Shown in pieces: positions 20,775-32,150 of a DNA stretch of 64,000 nt. The stretch's first letter is position 1. Each line of letters begins with the position of its first letter. The stretch comes from an uncultured Pelagibacteraceae bacterium (GTDB lineage Bacteria > Pseudomonadota > Alphaproteobacteria > Pelagibacterales > Pelagibacteraceae). The notes below the pieces were generated by a model. The model was not told the origin of the DNA. It searched no databases and saw only the letters and a list, made by a program, of their open reading frames with translations. The DNA lies in NCBI GenBank assembly GCA_902587435.1, contig CACILF010000005.1, forward strand, positions 1-64,000. The letters run 5' to 3'. The position numbers and the translations under genes were made by a program.

Positions 20775-23162
20775 TTACTGAATGCTAGCTTGTGATTTTT
20801 GATCTTTGTCAGTTTTGGAAATATTTTCAACTTCAGTCCATTCAACCCTTTTTAATTCTTTTTTAAGAGCTATTTTTAATACTTCATCAACATTTTCAAT
20901 TGGAGTAATTTTAATATCTTCACGAACTTTTTTTGGAATATCCACTAAATCTTTTTCGTTTTCTTTTGGAATTACAACTTGCTTAATTCCAGCTCTATGA
21001 GCTGCAAGTAATTTTTCTTTTAAACCTCCAATAGGAAGTACTTGGCCAGTAATAGTAACTTCTCCTGTCATTGCAATATGTTTATGAACAGGATTATTTG
21101 TTATTGAAGAAACAATAGATGTGACCATTGCAATACCTGCTGAAGGACCATCTTTTGGTGTAGCACCTTCTGGTACATGTATATGAAAATCTTTTTTTTC
21201 AAAAATCGGTGGTATAATTCCGTATTCTAAACTTTTAGATCTTACAAAAGATTTCGCTGCTTTGACAGATTCTTGCATCACATCACCTAATTTTCCGGTA
21301 ATTTGCATTCTTCCTTTTCCAGGCATATGCACAGTCTCTATTTTTAAAATTTCTCCTCCAAATTCTGTCCAGGCCAAACCAGTAACTACACCAATTTTAT
21401 CTTCTGATTCTACTTCTCCATATTTAAATTTTTTGACACCTAAAAAGTCATGAACATTTGCATCATTTACTATTACTTTTTTTTCTTCACCACTTACAAC
21501 TTTTTTAACTACTTTTCTTGCAACTTTTGATATTTCTCTTTCTAGGTTTCTTACGCCAGATTCTCTTGTATAGCTTCTTATTATTTCTTTAATTGTTCCA
21601 TCAATTAGTTCTAGTTCTTCTTTTTTAACACCGTTTTCTTTTATCTGTTTTGGTAATAAATATTTGTTAGCAATATTTATTTTTTCATCTTCGGTGTAAC
21701 CAGGTATTCTTATTACTTCCATTCTGTCTAATAATGGAGGTAATATATTTAAAGTGTTTGCTGTAGTTACAAACATTACATCTGAAAGATCGTAATCAAC
21801 CTCAAGATAATGATCGTTAAAAGTTGTATTCTGTTCAGGGTCCAAAGCCTCAAGTAATGCTGATGATGGATCACCTCTATAATCATTTCCGACTTTATCT
21901 ACCTCATCAAGAAGAATAAGTGGATTTTTTGTTCCAGCTTTTTTCATCATTTGGATAATTTTACCTGGCAATGAACCAATATAAGTTCTTCTATGTCCTC
22001 TTATTTCTGCTTCATCTCTCACGCCTCCTAATGACATTCTTACAAATTGTCTATTTGTCGCTTTTGCAATTGACTTGCCAAGGGAAGTTTTTCCAACTCC
22101 TGGGGGTCCTATCAAACATAAAATTGGACCTTTAATTTTATCCATACGTTTTTGAACAGCTAAAAATTCTATAATTCTTTCTTTAACTTTTTCTAAACCA
22201 TAATGATCTTCATCTAAAGTTTTCAAAGCGTTGTTTAAATCTATATCAACTTTGTCTTTTTTGTACCAAGGAAGATCAATCATCCAATCAAGATAATTTC
22301 TAACTACAGTGGCTTCGGCAGACATTGGACTCATATTTTTTAACTTTTTGAGTTCTGACATACATTTTTTTTGTACCTCTTTAGGCATTTTAGCTTTTTG
22401 AATAGCTTTATTTAAATTTGACGTTTCATCTTTTCCATCTTCAATTTCACCTAATTCTTTTTGGATGGCTTTTAATTGTTCATTTAAATAATATTCTCTT
22501 TGGGTTTTTTCCATCTGTGTTTTAACTCTACCTCTAATCTTTTTTTCAACTCCGATTATGCTAGTTTCATTCTCCATTATTTTAATAACTCCATTTAATC
22601 TTTTTTTAACATCTATTGTTTCAAATAATTGTTGTTTTTCTGAAATTGTAGTATTTAAATGAGACGCTATATTATCTGCGATCTTAGATGGATCTTTTAA
22701 TTCTTTAATATTTAAAATTGTTTCTGATGATATTTTTTTATTAATTGATGTAAGTTTTTCTAATCTTCTTACCGCTGTAATTGCTAATGGCATTAGATCT
22801 TCTTCATTTGAAAGGAGGTCATTATTATATTCATATGAACATGTAATAAATTTTTCATCATCTTTGAAATCTACTATTTTAACTCTTTTTATACCTTCTG
22901 CTAAAACTTTTACTGTTCCATCAGGAAGTTTTAAAAGTTGTAAAATTGAACTTTCACACCCATACATAAATACGTCAGTTTTTTTTGGGTCGTCGACTTC
23001 TGAATTTTTTTGAGTTACTAAAATAATTTTTTTATTATTTTTCATCACTTCATTTAATGCAGTAATTGATTTATCTCTTCCAACAAATAAAGGTATAACC
23101 ATACTTGGGAAAACGACAATGTCCCTAAGTGGTAAGAGTGGAGATGTATGTTTAACTTCCAT
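20775..23162 (-). CDS. lon: ATP-dependent protease Lon
   Basis: GPPGVGKTSLGKSIA, C-terminal PKDGPSAGIAMVTSI catalytic Ser region. Confidence 0.97.
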   Translation of the reverse strand: MEVKHTSPLLPLRDIVVFPSMVIPLFVGRDKSITALNEVMKNNKKIILVTQKNSEVDDPKKTDVFMYGCESSILQLLKLPDGTVKVLAEGIKRVKIVDFKDDEKFITCSYEYNNDLLSNEEDLMPLAITAVRRLEKLTSINKKISSETILNIKELKDPSKIADNIASHLNTTISEKQQLFETIDVKKRLNGVIKIMENETSIIGVEKKIRGRVKTQMEKTQREYYLNEQLKAIQKELGEIEDGKDETSNLNKAIQKAKMPKEVQKKCMSELKKLKNMSPMSAEATVVRNYLDWMIDLPWYKKDKVDIDLNNALKTLDEDHYGLEKVKERIIEFLAVQKRMDKIKGPILCLIGPPGVGKTSLGKSIAKATNRQFVRMSLGGVRDEAEIRGHRRTYIGSLPGKIIQMMKKAGTKNPLILLDEVDKVGNDYRGDPSSALLEALDPEQNTTFNDHYLEVDYDLSDVMFVTTANTLNILPPLLDRMEVIRIPGYTEDEKINIANKYLLPKQIKENGVKKEELELIDGTIKEIIRSYTRESGVRNLEREISKVARKVVKKVVSGEEKKVIVNDANVHDFLGVKKFKYGEVESEDKIGVVTGLAWTEFGGEILKIETVHMPGKGRMQITGKLGDVMQESVKAAKSFVRSKSLEYGIIPPIFEKKDFHIHVPEGATPKDGPSAGIAMVTSIVSSITNNPVHKHIAMTGEVTITGQVLPIGGLKEKLLAAHRAGIKQVVIPKENEKDLVDIPKKVREDIKITPIENVDEVLKIALKKELKRVEWTEVENISKTDKDQKSQASIQ

Positions 23163-23223
23163 TGTGTAAATATGGATATTAAATTAGATTTTGCAATAGA
23201 TAATTATAGCTTATTAACCTTAT

Positions 23224-24489
23224 TTATGCTGCTGATGTTTTTTCTGTCTTAGTTTTAGCTTCTTTAGAGTGAATAACTAATGGATCACTTTGACCTTTGG
23301 CCGCACCTGCATCAACAACAATTTCTTCAATATTTTCTTGTCCAGGTAAATCAAACATGGTTTTTAAAAGTATGCTCTCTAAAATCGATCTTAACCCTCT
23401 AGCTCCAGTTTTTTTGCTAATAGCTTTTTGAGCAATTTCTTTAATCGCAACATCTTTAAATGTTAACTTAACACCTTCTAATTTAAACAATTCTTTATAT
23501 TGTTTGATTAATGAATTTTTTGGCTCAACTAATATTTTAATTAAGGATTTTTCGTCTAAATCTTCTAATGTTGCGTTAATTGGAAGTCTACCAATAAATT
23601 CTGGAATTAAACCGTATTTTAATAAATCCTCTGGTTCGAGACCTTTCATCCATTCACCTATTTTTTTATCAGCAACACTTTTAACTTCTGCTCCAAATCC
23701 AATTGATGATCCTTTATCTCTTTGAGAAATAATTTTATCTAGACCTGCAAAAGCTCCTCCACAAATGAATAGTATATTAGTTGTATCGACTTGTAGAAAT
23801 TCTTGTTGTGGATGTTTTCTTCCACCTTGTGGTGGTACACTTGCAATTGTACCTTCCATTATTTTTAATAAAGCTTGTTGCACTCCTTCACCAGAAACGT
23901 CTCTAGTAATTGATGGATTTTCAGATTTTCTACTTATTTTATCTACTTCATCAATATAAACAATGCCCCTTTGCGCTTTCTCAACATTATAATCAGCTGC
24001 TTGTAAAAGTTTTAAAATAATATTTTCAACATCTTCACCTACATAACCTGCCTCGGTTAAGGTTGTGGCATCTGCCATTGTAAATGGGACATCTAAAATT
24101 CTAGCTAAAGTTTGTGCCAATAAGGTCTTTCCACATCCTGTGGGTCCTAACAATAAAATATTTGATTTTGCAAGTTCTACTGATTTACTTGCTTTGTTTT
24201 CATAATTAAGTCTTTTATAGTGATTGTGAACTGCAACTGATAAAACTTTTTTGGCATAATTTTGACCAATTACATAATCATCAAGAACTTTACAAATTTC
24301 TTTTGGCGAAGGTAATCCATCTTGATGTTTTACAAAAGTATCTTTGTTTTCTTCTTTGATAATATCCATGCACAGTTCTACACACTCATCACAAATAAAA
24401 ACTGTAGGCCCGGCAATTAATTTTCTAACCTCGTGTTGACTTTTGCCACAGAATGAACAGTAAAGAATATTTTTGTTATTTGTACTCAT
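23224..24489 (-). CDS. clpX: ATP-dependent Clp protease ATP-binding subunit ClpX
   Basis: Zinc finger [42 protein letters not shown]. Confidence 0.97.
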   Translation of the reverse strand: MSTNNKNILYCSFCGKSQHEVRKLIAGPTVFICDECVELCMDIIKEENKDTFVKHQDGLPSPKEICKVLDDYVIGQNYAKKVLSVAVHNHYKRLNYENKASKSVELAKSNILLLGPTGCGKTLLAQTLARILDVPFTMADATTLTEAGYVGEDVENIILKLLQAADYNVEKAQRGIVYIDEVDKISRKSENPSITRDVSGEGVQQALLKIMEGTIASVPPQGGRKHPQQEFLQVDTTNILFICGGAFAGLDKIISQRDKGSSIGFGAEVKSVADKKIGEWMKGLEPEDLLKYGLIPEFIGRLPINATLEDLDEKSLIKILVEPKNSLIKQYKELFKLEGVKLTFKDVAIKEIAQKAISKKTGARGLRSILESILLKTMFDLPGQENIEEIVVDAGAAKGQSDPLVIHSKEAKTKTEKTSAA

Positions 24490-24580
24490 AATATTTATTT
24501 CGAATCAATCTAAACACTTTATTACATTTGACTCATTCTAATCAAGTATAGGTTGTGGAAAATCTATATGTAGTAAATTA

Positions 24581-25186
24581 TTATCTATTAACCACTACTT
24601 TATCTATAAGCCCAAAGTCTTTTGCATTATCTGGAGTCATAAAATTATCTCTTTCAAGAGCAGATTTTATTTCTTCAACAGATTTGTTTGTGTGTTTTGA
24701 ATAAATTTCATTTAATCTTTTTTTTAAAGATAAAACTTCGTTAGCATGAATTTCAATATCTGTCGCTTGTCCTTGAAAACCTGCAGAAGGTTGATGAACC
24801 ATTATTCTAGAATTGGGAAGTGAAAATCTTTTACCTTTAGTTCCAGCTGCTAATAAAAAAGATCCCATGCTGGCTGCCTGTCCAATACATAAAGTTGATA
24901 CATCGGGTTTAACATATTGCATTGTATCATAAATACCCAGTCCTGCAGTTACCAAACCTCCTGGACTATTAATATAAAGAGAAATTTCTTTTTTAGGGTC
25001 TTCAGATTCTAAAAATAAAAGTTGTGCAGTTACCAAGGATGCAACATTATCGTTAATTGGTCCAACTACAAAAATTATTCTTTCTTTTAATAATCTTGAA
25101 TAGATATCGTATGCTCTTTCTCCCCTGCTTGATTGTTCAACAACCATAGGGATAAGAGTATTAAGATGTTCAGGTATTTTATTCAT
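24581..25186 (-). CDS. clpP: ATP-dependent Clp protease proteolytic subunit
   Basis: [42 protein letters not shown]. Confidence 0.97.
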   Translation of the reverse strand: MNKIPEHLNTLIPMVVEQSSRGERAYDIYSRLLKERIIFVVGPINDNVASLVTAQLLFLESEDPKKEISLYINSPGGLVTAGLGIYDTMQYVKPDVSTLCIGQAASMGSFLLAAGTKGKRFSLPNSRIMVHQPSAGFQGQATDIEIHANEVLSLKKRLNEIYSKHTNKSVEEIKSALERDNFMTPDNAKDFGLIDKVVVNR

Positions 25187-25218
25187 AAGTTGATTCGTTA
25201 TACTTATACAACTTGTGA

Positions 25219-26649
25219 TTACTTTTTGCTAACTTTTTTTGATTTTGGCGTTTTCTTAGCAGTGGTTTTTGATTTTTTAGGGCTTGATACTTTTTGTGAT
25301 GAGCTATCTTCATCATGATCATGGTTATGGTCATGAGAATGTTGTTCTTTCATGTGTTTTTCATTTTCATCTTTTAAAATTTTTTCAGCCTCCTCTTTTG
25401 TGATTTCTTTTAAATTTGGTTTAGCATTTAATTTAATTTGTTTTAAAATTTTTTCTTCATAAAGCTGCCCTCTAAGGTTTCCTAAAACTGATGGATTACT
25501 TTGATAATATTCTTGTAACATCTTTTCCTGGCCAGGCATCATTCTAAGTTGCTTCTGGATTTCAGCTTGCATTTCTTGCTCACTTACATTTATTTTATTT
25601 TGCTCGCCAAATTCATTTAATATCAATCCTGTTTTAATTCTTTTGATAGCTTTCTTTTCTAATTCTTTTTTATTTTTATTTAAATCATCATCTTTCATTC
25701 CTTGAGAAAGTATTTTCATTTCTTGTTCTTTTAAATTTTCTGGGATTTCGTCTAATTTAATTTTATCTATTTGATCTAGTAATTGTCTATTACTTAAAGA
25801 ATCTAATGAATTTTTGTATTCATCATTAATCTGCTTTGTAATTAAATCTTTTAAATTGTTTAAATCTTTTGCACCAAGATTTTTTGCAAAATCATCATCA
25901 ATTTTTGTTTCCTTTGGTTTTTTTACAGCTAAAATTTTACATAAAAAAATAGCTATCTTTCCTATAAGTTCTTTTTCTGGAAAATTATCTGGTAAACTGA
26001 CTTCTACTTTTACTTCATCATCTTTTTTTACTTTTAATAACTGCTTATCAAAGCCTTTTATAAATAAATCTTTTCCTATTTCTAATTGAGTGTTCTTGCC
26101 TTCATTACCTTTAAATTCCTTTCCATCAACAGTTGCTTTATAATCAAAAACAACAAGGTCTCCCTCATTGGCTACTTTTGCTGGATCTTTCTCTTCAAAG
26201 TTTTTTTGAGATTTTGCAATTTCTTGTATTCTTTTATCTGTCTCTTTAGCATCTATTTTAACTTTAAATTCATCAAATTTAATATTTTGTAAACTTTTAA
26301 TATCAATTTTAGGTAATTCAGTGACTGAAATAATGTATTCTAAATCTTTATCTTCTCCATAAGTTTTTAAATCAATTTTAGGTTGCCCAGCAGGTTTAAT
26401 TTTATTTTCTTGAAGAGCTTTAGTGCTTGTATCTTTTAAAACTTTATCTAAAACTTCACCAAATATGGCTTGACCAAATTGTCTTTTTAAAATTTCTTTT
26501 GGAACTTTACCTGGACGAAAACCTTTTAATGTAACATTGTTTTTAACTTCTTCATATTTTTCATCCATATATGAAGAAATAGTTTTTTTATCTATAAAAA
26601 CTTTTAAATCTTTATTTAAACCTTTTTTATTTTCTACTGTAACTTTCAT
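25219..26649 (-). CDS. tig: Trigger factor with His-rich, Lys-rich C-terminal tail
   Basis: [29 protein letters not shown] ribosome-binding signature, PPIase and SurA-like C-domain; clpP/clpX neighbours. Confidence 0.94.
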   Translation of the reverse strand: MKVTVENKKGLNKDLKVFIDKKTISSYMDEKYEEVKNNVTLKGFRPGKVPKEILKRQFGQAIFGEVLDKVLKDTSTKALQENKIKPAGQPKIDLKTYGEDKDLEYIISVTELPKIDIKSLQNIKFDEFKVKIDAKETDKRIQEIAKSQKNFEEKDPAKVANEGDLVVFDYKATVDGKEFKGNEGKNTQLEIGKDLFIKGFDKQLLKVKKDDEVKVEVSLPDNFPEKELIGKIAIFLCKILAVKKPKETKIDDDFAKNLGAKDLNNLKDLITKQINDEYKNSLDSLSNRQLLDQIDKIKLDEIPENLKEQEMKILSQGMKDDDLNKNKKELEKKAIKRIKTGLILNEFGEQNKINVSEQEMQAEIQKQLRMMPGQEKMLQEYYQSNPSVLGNLRGQLYEEKILKQIKLNAKPNLKEITKEEAEKILKDENEKHMKEQHSHDHNHDHDEDSSSQKVSSPKKSKTTAKKTPKSKKVSKK

Positions 26650-26658
26650 AAAATATTA

Positions 26659-26743
26659 TGGTAGGCGAGAAAGGACTCGAACCTTCACAGCTTGCACTAT
26701 TGGTTCCTAAGACCAACGCGTCTACCAATTCCGCCACTCGCCC
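26659..26743 (-). tRNA. tRNA-Leu (anticodon TAG)
   Basis: Minus-strand GGGCGAGTGGCGGAATTGGTAGACGCGTTGGTCTTAGGAACCAATAGTGCAAGCTGTGAAGGTTCGAGTCCTTTCTCGCCTACCA; long variable arm; encoded CCA. Confidence 0.95.
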
Positions 26744-26822
26744 AATTTAAAAGGTTTTATATATTATAGATCTCATTTGTCCAATTAGAATAATAGTGTA
26801 AAACATAATAAATATATAAAAA

Positions 26823-27071
26823 ATGATTATTTCACCTTGTATAAGTATTTGCAAAACAGACCCAGTTACTGGTTATTGTTATGGTTGTGGAAGAAGTAAT
26901 GAAGACAAAATAATGTGGAAAGATGAAAAAACCACTGACGAATGGAAAAAAAATAATCTTCAAGAAATAGAAAATAGATTAAAAGGTTGGCAATTAGAAA
27001 GTTTTAAAGAATCTTATAATCATAAAATTAAGAGTGGAATATCTTTATTCAAAAAAAAAAATCTAAAATAA
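26823..27071 (+). CDS. DUF1289-type Cys-rich protein
   Basis: SPCISICKTDPVTGYCYGCGRSNEDKIMWKDEKTTDEW motif of DUF1289. Confidence 0.85.
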   Translation: MIISPCISICKTDPVTGYCYGCGRSNEDKIMWKDEKTTDEWKKNNLQEIENRLKGWQLESFKESYNHKIKSGISLFKKKNLK

Positions 27072-27074
27072 AAA

Positions 27075-27776
27075 ATGACTTTAAACAGTCAATTTATAAA
27101 TCTAAACAAAAAAATTATTACATGTAAAAAATGTAAAAGACTAAAAAATTTTAGAGAAAAAATTGCAAAAGAAAAAAGGAGACAATATTTAAATGAAAAT
27201 TACTGGGGAAAACCTATAACAGGATTTGGAGATTTGAATGGTAAAATTTTATTAGTTGGGCTTGCACCAGCAGCTCATGGGGGAAATAGAACTGGTAGAG
27301 TTTTTACTGGCGATAGATCTGCTGAATTTTTATATAAATGTTTACATAAAGCAAAAATGTCTAATCAATCAACTTCTGAAAATAAAAATGATGGTTTAAA
27401 GCTTTATAATTTATATATCACAACTGCTTTAAAATGTGTTCCACCAGGTGATAAACCTACTTTTGAAGAACTTAAAACCTGCTTTAATTATTTTAAAGAA
27501 GAAATAGATTTACTGAAAAATGTTAAAATTATTATTGCTCTAGGAAAAATAGCTTTTGATGCTTGTATTAAATTTTATAAAGAAAATTATCTCTTTAATA
27601 ATAAGAATTTTGTATTTAAGCATGGTGCGAAATATAAGTTGCCTGATAATAAAATACTAATTGGTTGTTACCATCCAAGTCCAAGAAACGTAAATACTAA
27701 AAGAATTGACGTAAATAAAATGGTAAAACTATTTAAAAACTCAAAAAAAATATTACTTAAATATAAAGTAAAATGA
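27075..27776 (+). CDS. Uracil-DNA glycosylase, family 4/5-like
   Basis: CKKCKRL, KILLVGLAPAAHGGNRTGRVFTGDRSAEFLY, CYHPSPRN motifs. Confidence 0.85.
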   Translation: MTLNSQFINLNKKIITCKKCKRLKNFREKIAKEKRRQYLNENYWGKPITGFGDLNGKILLVGLAPAAHGGNRTGRVFTGDRSAEFLYKCLHKAKMSNQSTSENKNDGLKLYNLYITTALKCVPPGDKPTFEELKTCFNYFKEEIDLLKNVKIIIALGKIAFDACIKFYKENYLFNNKNFVFKHGAKYKLPDNKILIGCYHPSPRNVNTKRIDVNKMVKLFKNSKKILLKYKVK

Positions 27777-27913
27777 AAATTTATATAATTTGGTTAGCAG
27801 GTGTAATTGTATGGAATTATGGAGTTCCAAAAGCCACTCCCCTTGAAGATGTATTAGTTGCAATTATACTCTCGATTGCAAGTATGTTTTTAAATAAATA
27901 TCTTAAAAATTAA
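27773..27913 (+). CDS. Small (46 aa) hydrophobic hypothetical protein
   Basis: ATGA overlap with the upstream glycosylase; MKIYIIWLAGVIVWNYGVPKATPLEDVLVAIILSIASMFLNKYLKN; abuts the stop codon of the convergent gene. Confidence 0.6.
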   Translation: MKIYIIWLAGVIVWNYGVPKATPLEDVLVAIILSIASMFLNKYLKN

Positions 27914-28567
27914 CTATTCTGAGGAAAAATAAATATTTTGATAATAAGCCAAAGAACTAAGTTTAGAATTATCGGTATCTGACATTATAACAACACCGTT
28001 AATTTTATCTAAATCTAAATCATGAAATTTTTTAAAATGTTCTTTTACATTTACTTTAACTGTTACCCATTCGTTAAAATTTTCTTTTGTAGTTGATAAA
28101 GCATAGTCTATTGATTTTTTTGTGAATGGGCTTGGATGATAACTGTCAATATCTTTGTTACTGGAAAAAACATAATTCATTGCTCTATTTGAAAGTGGTG
28201 TTGCGCCAGTTTTCTTTACTACAAATACTCTTGCAGCATAGTCATGGCCTTTCTTAGAATTCTCTACTATTCCTTTTAAATCTTTTTCAATTTTCCAAGT
28301 AATATTTAAAAAAGGTGTTTTGTCTAAATTAATTTCAATTTCTTTACCTAGGCCCGAGGCTGAATTATTTGCTTCTGCTCTTAGAAATTTGCCATTTTCA
28401 TTTTCTCCTAAAGAATAGATTGTCTTTGCATCAGCTCCTCTCACTTTTCTAACTTTTAATTCAGATAATTCTTTTTCAGTAAATTCAAAAACATTAATAA
28501 TTTCAGCTAAAGATATATTTAGAAAAGATATAAAAAAAAATATAATATAAATAAAGATTTTCATCAT
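27914..28567 (-). CDS. DUF3047-like exported protein
   Basis: Signal peptide; NITWKIEKDL...HDYAARVFVVKK...NYVFSS pattern. Confidence 0.72.
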   Translation of the reverse strand: MMKIFIYIIFFFISFLNISLAEIINVFEFTEKELSELKVRKVRGADAKTIYSLGENENGKFLRAEANNSASGLGKEIEINLDKTPFLNITWKIEKDLKGIVENSKKGHDYAARVFVVKKTGATPLSNRAMNYVFSSNKDIDSYHPSPFTKKSIDYALSTTKENFNEWVTVKVNVKEHFKKFHDLDLDKINGVVIMSDTDNSKLSSLAYYQNIYFSSE

Positions 28568-28581
28568 AAATTTACAAAAGT

Positions 28582-29328
28582 TTAATAGGTAGATCTTCCA
28601 CCGCTAATATCAAAAACTGCTGCAGTTGAAAAAGAATTTTCTTCTGATGACAACCAACATACCATAGAAGTAAGTTCATTTAACTCTAAAAAACGTCCCC
28701 TTGGTACTTTTGAAAGCATCCATTGAACATGTTCTTTTGACATTTGATCTAAAATTTTTGTCTTTGCACCAGCTGGTGTAATAGCGTTTACTGCTATATC
28801 GTATTTTGCTAATTCTTTACCTAAAGATTTTGTTAGACCTATAACGCCAGCTTTAGCTGAGCTATAAGCGCTTGCATTAGCATTTCCATCCTTACCAGCA
28901 ACAGAAGCTATATTTACAATTCTTCCATAATTATTTTTTATCATATGAGGAACTATTAATTTACAGCAATAAAAAGTTCCATGAAGATTAATATCTATAA
29001 TGGAATTCCAATCCTTAATATTGTAATTCCAAAGTTCGGCAGTAGGTCCAGTAATGCCAGCATTATTTATTAAAATATCAATTTTATTATTTGATATTAT
29101 ATCAGCTATAGTTTTTTGAATTTGCACGTAGTTTGATATATCAACTACATTATAATTTAAGTTTGGATTATTAATCTGCTTCAAAGCTTTCGATAACTCT
29201 TTTTCGTCAATATCCCATATAAAAACTTTTGATCCAGATTGTAAAAATTTTTTTGCTATCTCCAGACCAAAGCCTTGAGCTCCTCCTGTTATGATTGCCG
29301 TTTTATTTTTAAGATCAAATTGGTGCAT
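28582..29328 (-). CDS. SDR family oxidoreductase (3-oxoacyl-ACP reductase-like)
   Basis: TGGAQGFGLEIA, NNAG, YSSAKAGVIGLTKSLGKELA. Confidence 0.87.
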   Translation of the reverse strand: MHQFDLKNKTAIITGGAQGFGLEIAKKFLQSGSKVFIWDIDEKELSKALKQINNPNLNYNVVDISNYVQIQKTIADIISNNKIDILINNAGITGPTAELWNYNIKDWNSIIDINLHGTFYCCKLIVPHMIKNNYGRIVNIASVAGKDGNANASAYSSAKAGVIGLTKSLGKELAKYDIAVNAITPAGAKTKILDQMSKEHVQWMLSKVPRGRFLELNELTSMVCWLSSEENSFSTAAVFDISGGRSTY

Positions 29329-29333
29329 AAATA

Positions 29334-30791
29334 TTACTTACTTGCTAATAGATAATAAGTTATTGATGAAAATATTGCACCTATAATCCAGGAAAAAGTT
29401 TGTAAAAATCTCAGTTCAATATTCCATATAGTTGCGGAAGCAAAAATAAATCCAATTAATAAAGAATATATTGCTTTAATCTGCCATCCACTAGAATAAT
29501 AATATGCTCCATTTTTACTGGAAGAAAATATGTCTTTATTAATAACTTTTCTATTTTTAATAACATAGTAATCAACAATCATAATTCCAGCTATTGGTCC
29601 AAAAAATGAACCTAGAGTATCTACGAATGATAAAATTCCTATTTTACTAAGAATTGGATCCCAAAATACCGCAAATATAAGACCTAAAAAAATAATTATT
29701 ATACCTGAACTTCTTAAACCAGATTTATTAGGGAAAAAATTAATAATTGAATTTTGTGAAGGAATATAATTTGCAATTAAATTAGTAGATGCTGAAGCAA
29801 CTAATATAAATAACAATGCTACAAATGTTAAAACAGTATTGTCAAACTTTCCAATAATATCTGTTGGGTTTGTTAATATTCTATCTATAGGTATTAAATT
29901 TTTTTCAAAAAATACGCTTGATCCAATTACTAAAGAAATTGCCAAAAATGAAAAAATTAATAAATTTAAAAGTAAACTTAAATTACCCTTGTTTACTTCA
30001 CTCTCATTTTTTGCATATCTTGAAAAATCACCAAAATTTACGATTACAATTGAAAAATATGCAAAAAAAGTTCCAGCTACTGAGAGTAAAGCTATTAGAT
30101 TTTCCTTATTATAAATAATATTATTTTTAAATAGCACACTAGATGCATCTATTATCTCATTATAATTTTCTCTAATTAGAATTATAAAAAAAATAGTTAA
30201 TCCTAAATATACAAATAAAGTTGAAAAATTAATTATTGATTTAATAAATCTTTGACCATTGCTAAATAGTAAATACTGAATCCAAAGTGCAAATATTAAT
30301 GAGAAACCATCAATAATATTTAATCCCATAAAAAAAAGTAGAAAAATATCTTTATCTAAAATCGTGCTGTCTATTGAAAACAAGCTAATTCGTATTAAGT
30401 AACCTATCGATTTTGAAATAAAATATGTTTGAACACCAAACATAAAAGTTCCAACTAGTCCTCTCAAAATAGCTACATATCTTGCACCATATACTCCCAT
30501 GGAAAGTCTCAGAAAAACCGGAAATGGTATTCCATGCTTTTGAGAAGGTTTCCCAATTAGATTAGAAAAAAAATATACAAGTAATGAACCAACAATACAA
30601 CCAGACAAAACTACAAAAAAATTCAATTGATAAACTAAATACAAAGATGCAATTAATGAAAAACCAATTATACTTTGTATGCTTGACCCCCAGAAACAAA
30701 AAAGATCTTTCCAGCTCCAAATTTTATTATTGGGATTAACAGATACTATCTCCCAGTTCATTAGATTGGATGTTTCTTTTTGTTGAATCAC
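29334..30791 (-). CDS. NCS1-family nucleobase/hydantoin:cation symporter
   Basis: 485 aa multi-TM; SWKDLFCFWGSSIQSIIGFSLIASLYLVYQLN, KHGIPFPVFLRLSMGVYGARYV. Confidence 0.82.
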   Translation of the reverse strand: MIQQKETSNLMNWEIVSVNPNNKIWSWKDLFCFWGSSIQSIIGFSLIASLYLVYQLNFFVVLSGCIVGSLLVYFFSNLIGKPSQKHGIPFPVFLRLSMGVYGARYVAILRGLVGTFMFGVQTYFISKSIGYLIRISLFSIDSTILDKDIFLLFFMGLNIIDGFSLIFALWIQYLLFSNGQRFIKSIINFSTLFVYLGLTIFFIILIRENYNEIIDASSVLFKNNIIYNKENLIALLSVAGTFFAYFSIVIVNFGDFSRYAKNESEVNKGNLSLLLNLLIFSFLAISLVIGSSVFFEKNLIPIDRILTNPTDIIGKFDNTVLTFVALLFILVASASTNLIANYIPSQNSIINFFPNKSGLRSSGIIIIFLGLIFAVFWDPILSKIGILSFVDTLGSFFGPIAGIMIVDYYVIKNRKVINKDIFSSSKNGAYYYSSGWQIKAIYSLLIGFIFASATIWNIELRFLQTFSWIIGAIFSSITYYLLASK

Positions 30792-30815
30792 TCTCTTATA
30801 TTAAACAAATATGAA

Positions 30816-32150
30816 TTACTGTCCATACAAGACAGTTGGTAACCATAGTACAATTTTTGGAAATATTATTATAATTACTAAACCAATTACCTGGAGAACC
30901 ATAAATTGCATCATTCCTAGATAAATATCTTTTAAATCCCATTCTGGAACAACACCTTTTAAGAAATATGCTGATAAGGCTACGGGGGGCGAAAGCCAGG
31001 CGGTTTGTAAATTAACGGCAACTAATATTGCAAACCATGTCAAATTGAAACCTAGAGCTTCAATTAATGGTAAAATTATTGGAACTATAATCATTACAAT
31101 TGGAACCCATTCAAGAGGCCAACCTAAAAGAAAAATTACACCCATAACTATAGCTAAAATTAAATATCTATTCATTTCTAATGATAATAAAAATTCTGTA
31201 AGTAGCATTGGCGTTCCTAGACGAGCAAATACTGCGCCAAAAAAATTAGAGGCAGCAACTAGAACCATAATTAATGCAGAAATTTCTAATGTTTTAACTA
31301 AAGCATCTTGTAATTTTGACAGAGTTAATTTTTTATAGGCAAGTGATAATAATAATGCTCCCATTGCACCACAACCAGCGGCCTCTGTTGGTGTAGCAAA
31401 TCCCAAAAGAATACTTCCAAGAGCAGAAAAAACTAATGCGGCAGGTGGTACTAGACCAAGGAAAAATTCTATCCAAACATCTTTCATGCTTTTGGCTCTC
31501 ATATCTTCGGGTAATGGTGGACCTAATGTTGGATCCATCATGCATCTTATTGTTGTATAAGCAGCATATAAACTAGCTAATAATATTCCAGGAAGAATAG
31601 CTGCTGCAAATAAATCTATTACTGGTATTTCCATTATTGGGCCCATAACGACAAGCATAATACTAGGAGGAATTAATATTCCTAAAGTACCTCCTGCGGT
31701 AATAGTTCCTGCTGCCAACCTAACATTGTATCCTGATCTATTCATTGATTTAGCTGCCATAATTCCTAAAATTGTTACTGAAGCACCTACTATACCTGTT
31801 GCTGCAGCAAAAATTACTGAAACAAAAAGAACAGCGTAATAAAGAGATCCTCTGACTTTTGCCAACATTAACTGGAAAGCTGAAAATAGTCTTTCCATTA
31901 ATCCTGCTTGCTCCATCATAATACCCATAAAAACAAAGAGCGGTACGGCGGCCAATGTTTGTTCGGTCATAACCATAGAGAACTGCAAGGTCATCAAATA
32001 AAAAACAAGTTTTCCAAAACCTAAATAACCAAAAACAAAACCTAAAAATATTAAAGTGAAAGAAATTGGAAAACCAACAAATATAGAAAAAAGCATTACT
32101 CCAATTAAAATAAAACCTAATATGGCTGGATCAATAAATTCAGCAATCAT
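30816..32150 (-). CDS. TRAP transporter large permease subunit (DctM family)
   Basis: 444 aa, GTLGILIPPSIMLVVMGPIMEIPV, FATPTEAAGCGAMGALLL. Confidence 0.93.
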   Translation of the reverse strand: MIAEFIDPAILGFILIGVMLFSIFVGFPISFTLIFLGFVFGYLGFGKLVFYLMTLQFSMVMTEQTLAAVPLFVFMGIMMEQAGLMERLFSAFQLMLAKVRGSLYYAVLFVSVIFAAATGIVGASVTILGIMAAKSMNRSGYNVRLAAGTITAGGTLGILIPPSIMLVVMGPIMEIPVIDLFAAAILPGILLASLYAAYTTIRCMMDPTLGPPLPEDMRAKSMKDVWIEFFLGLVPPAALVFSALGSILLGFATPTEAAGCGAMGALLLSLAYKKLTLSKLQDALVKTLEISALIMVLVAASNFFGAVFARLGTPMLLTEFLLSLEMNRYLILAIVMGVIFLLGWPLEWVPIVMIIVPIILPLIEALGFNLTWFAILVAVNLQTAWLSPPVALSAYFLKGVVPEWDLKDIYLGMMQFMVLQVIGLVIIIIFPKIVLWLPTVLYGQ

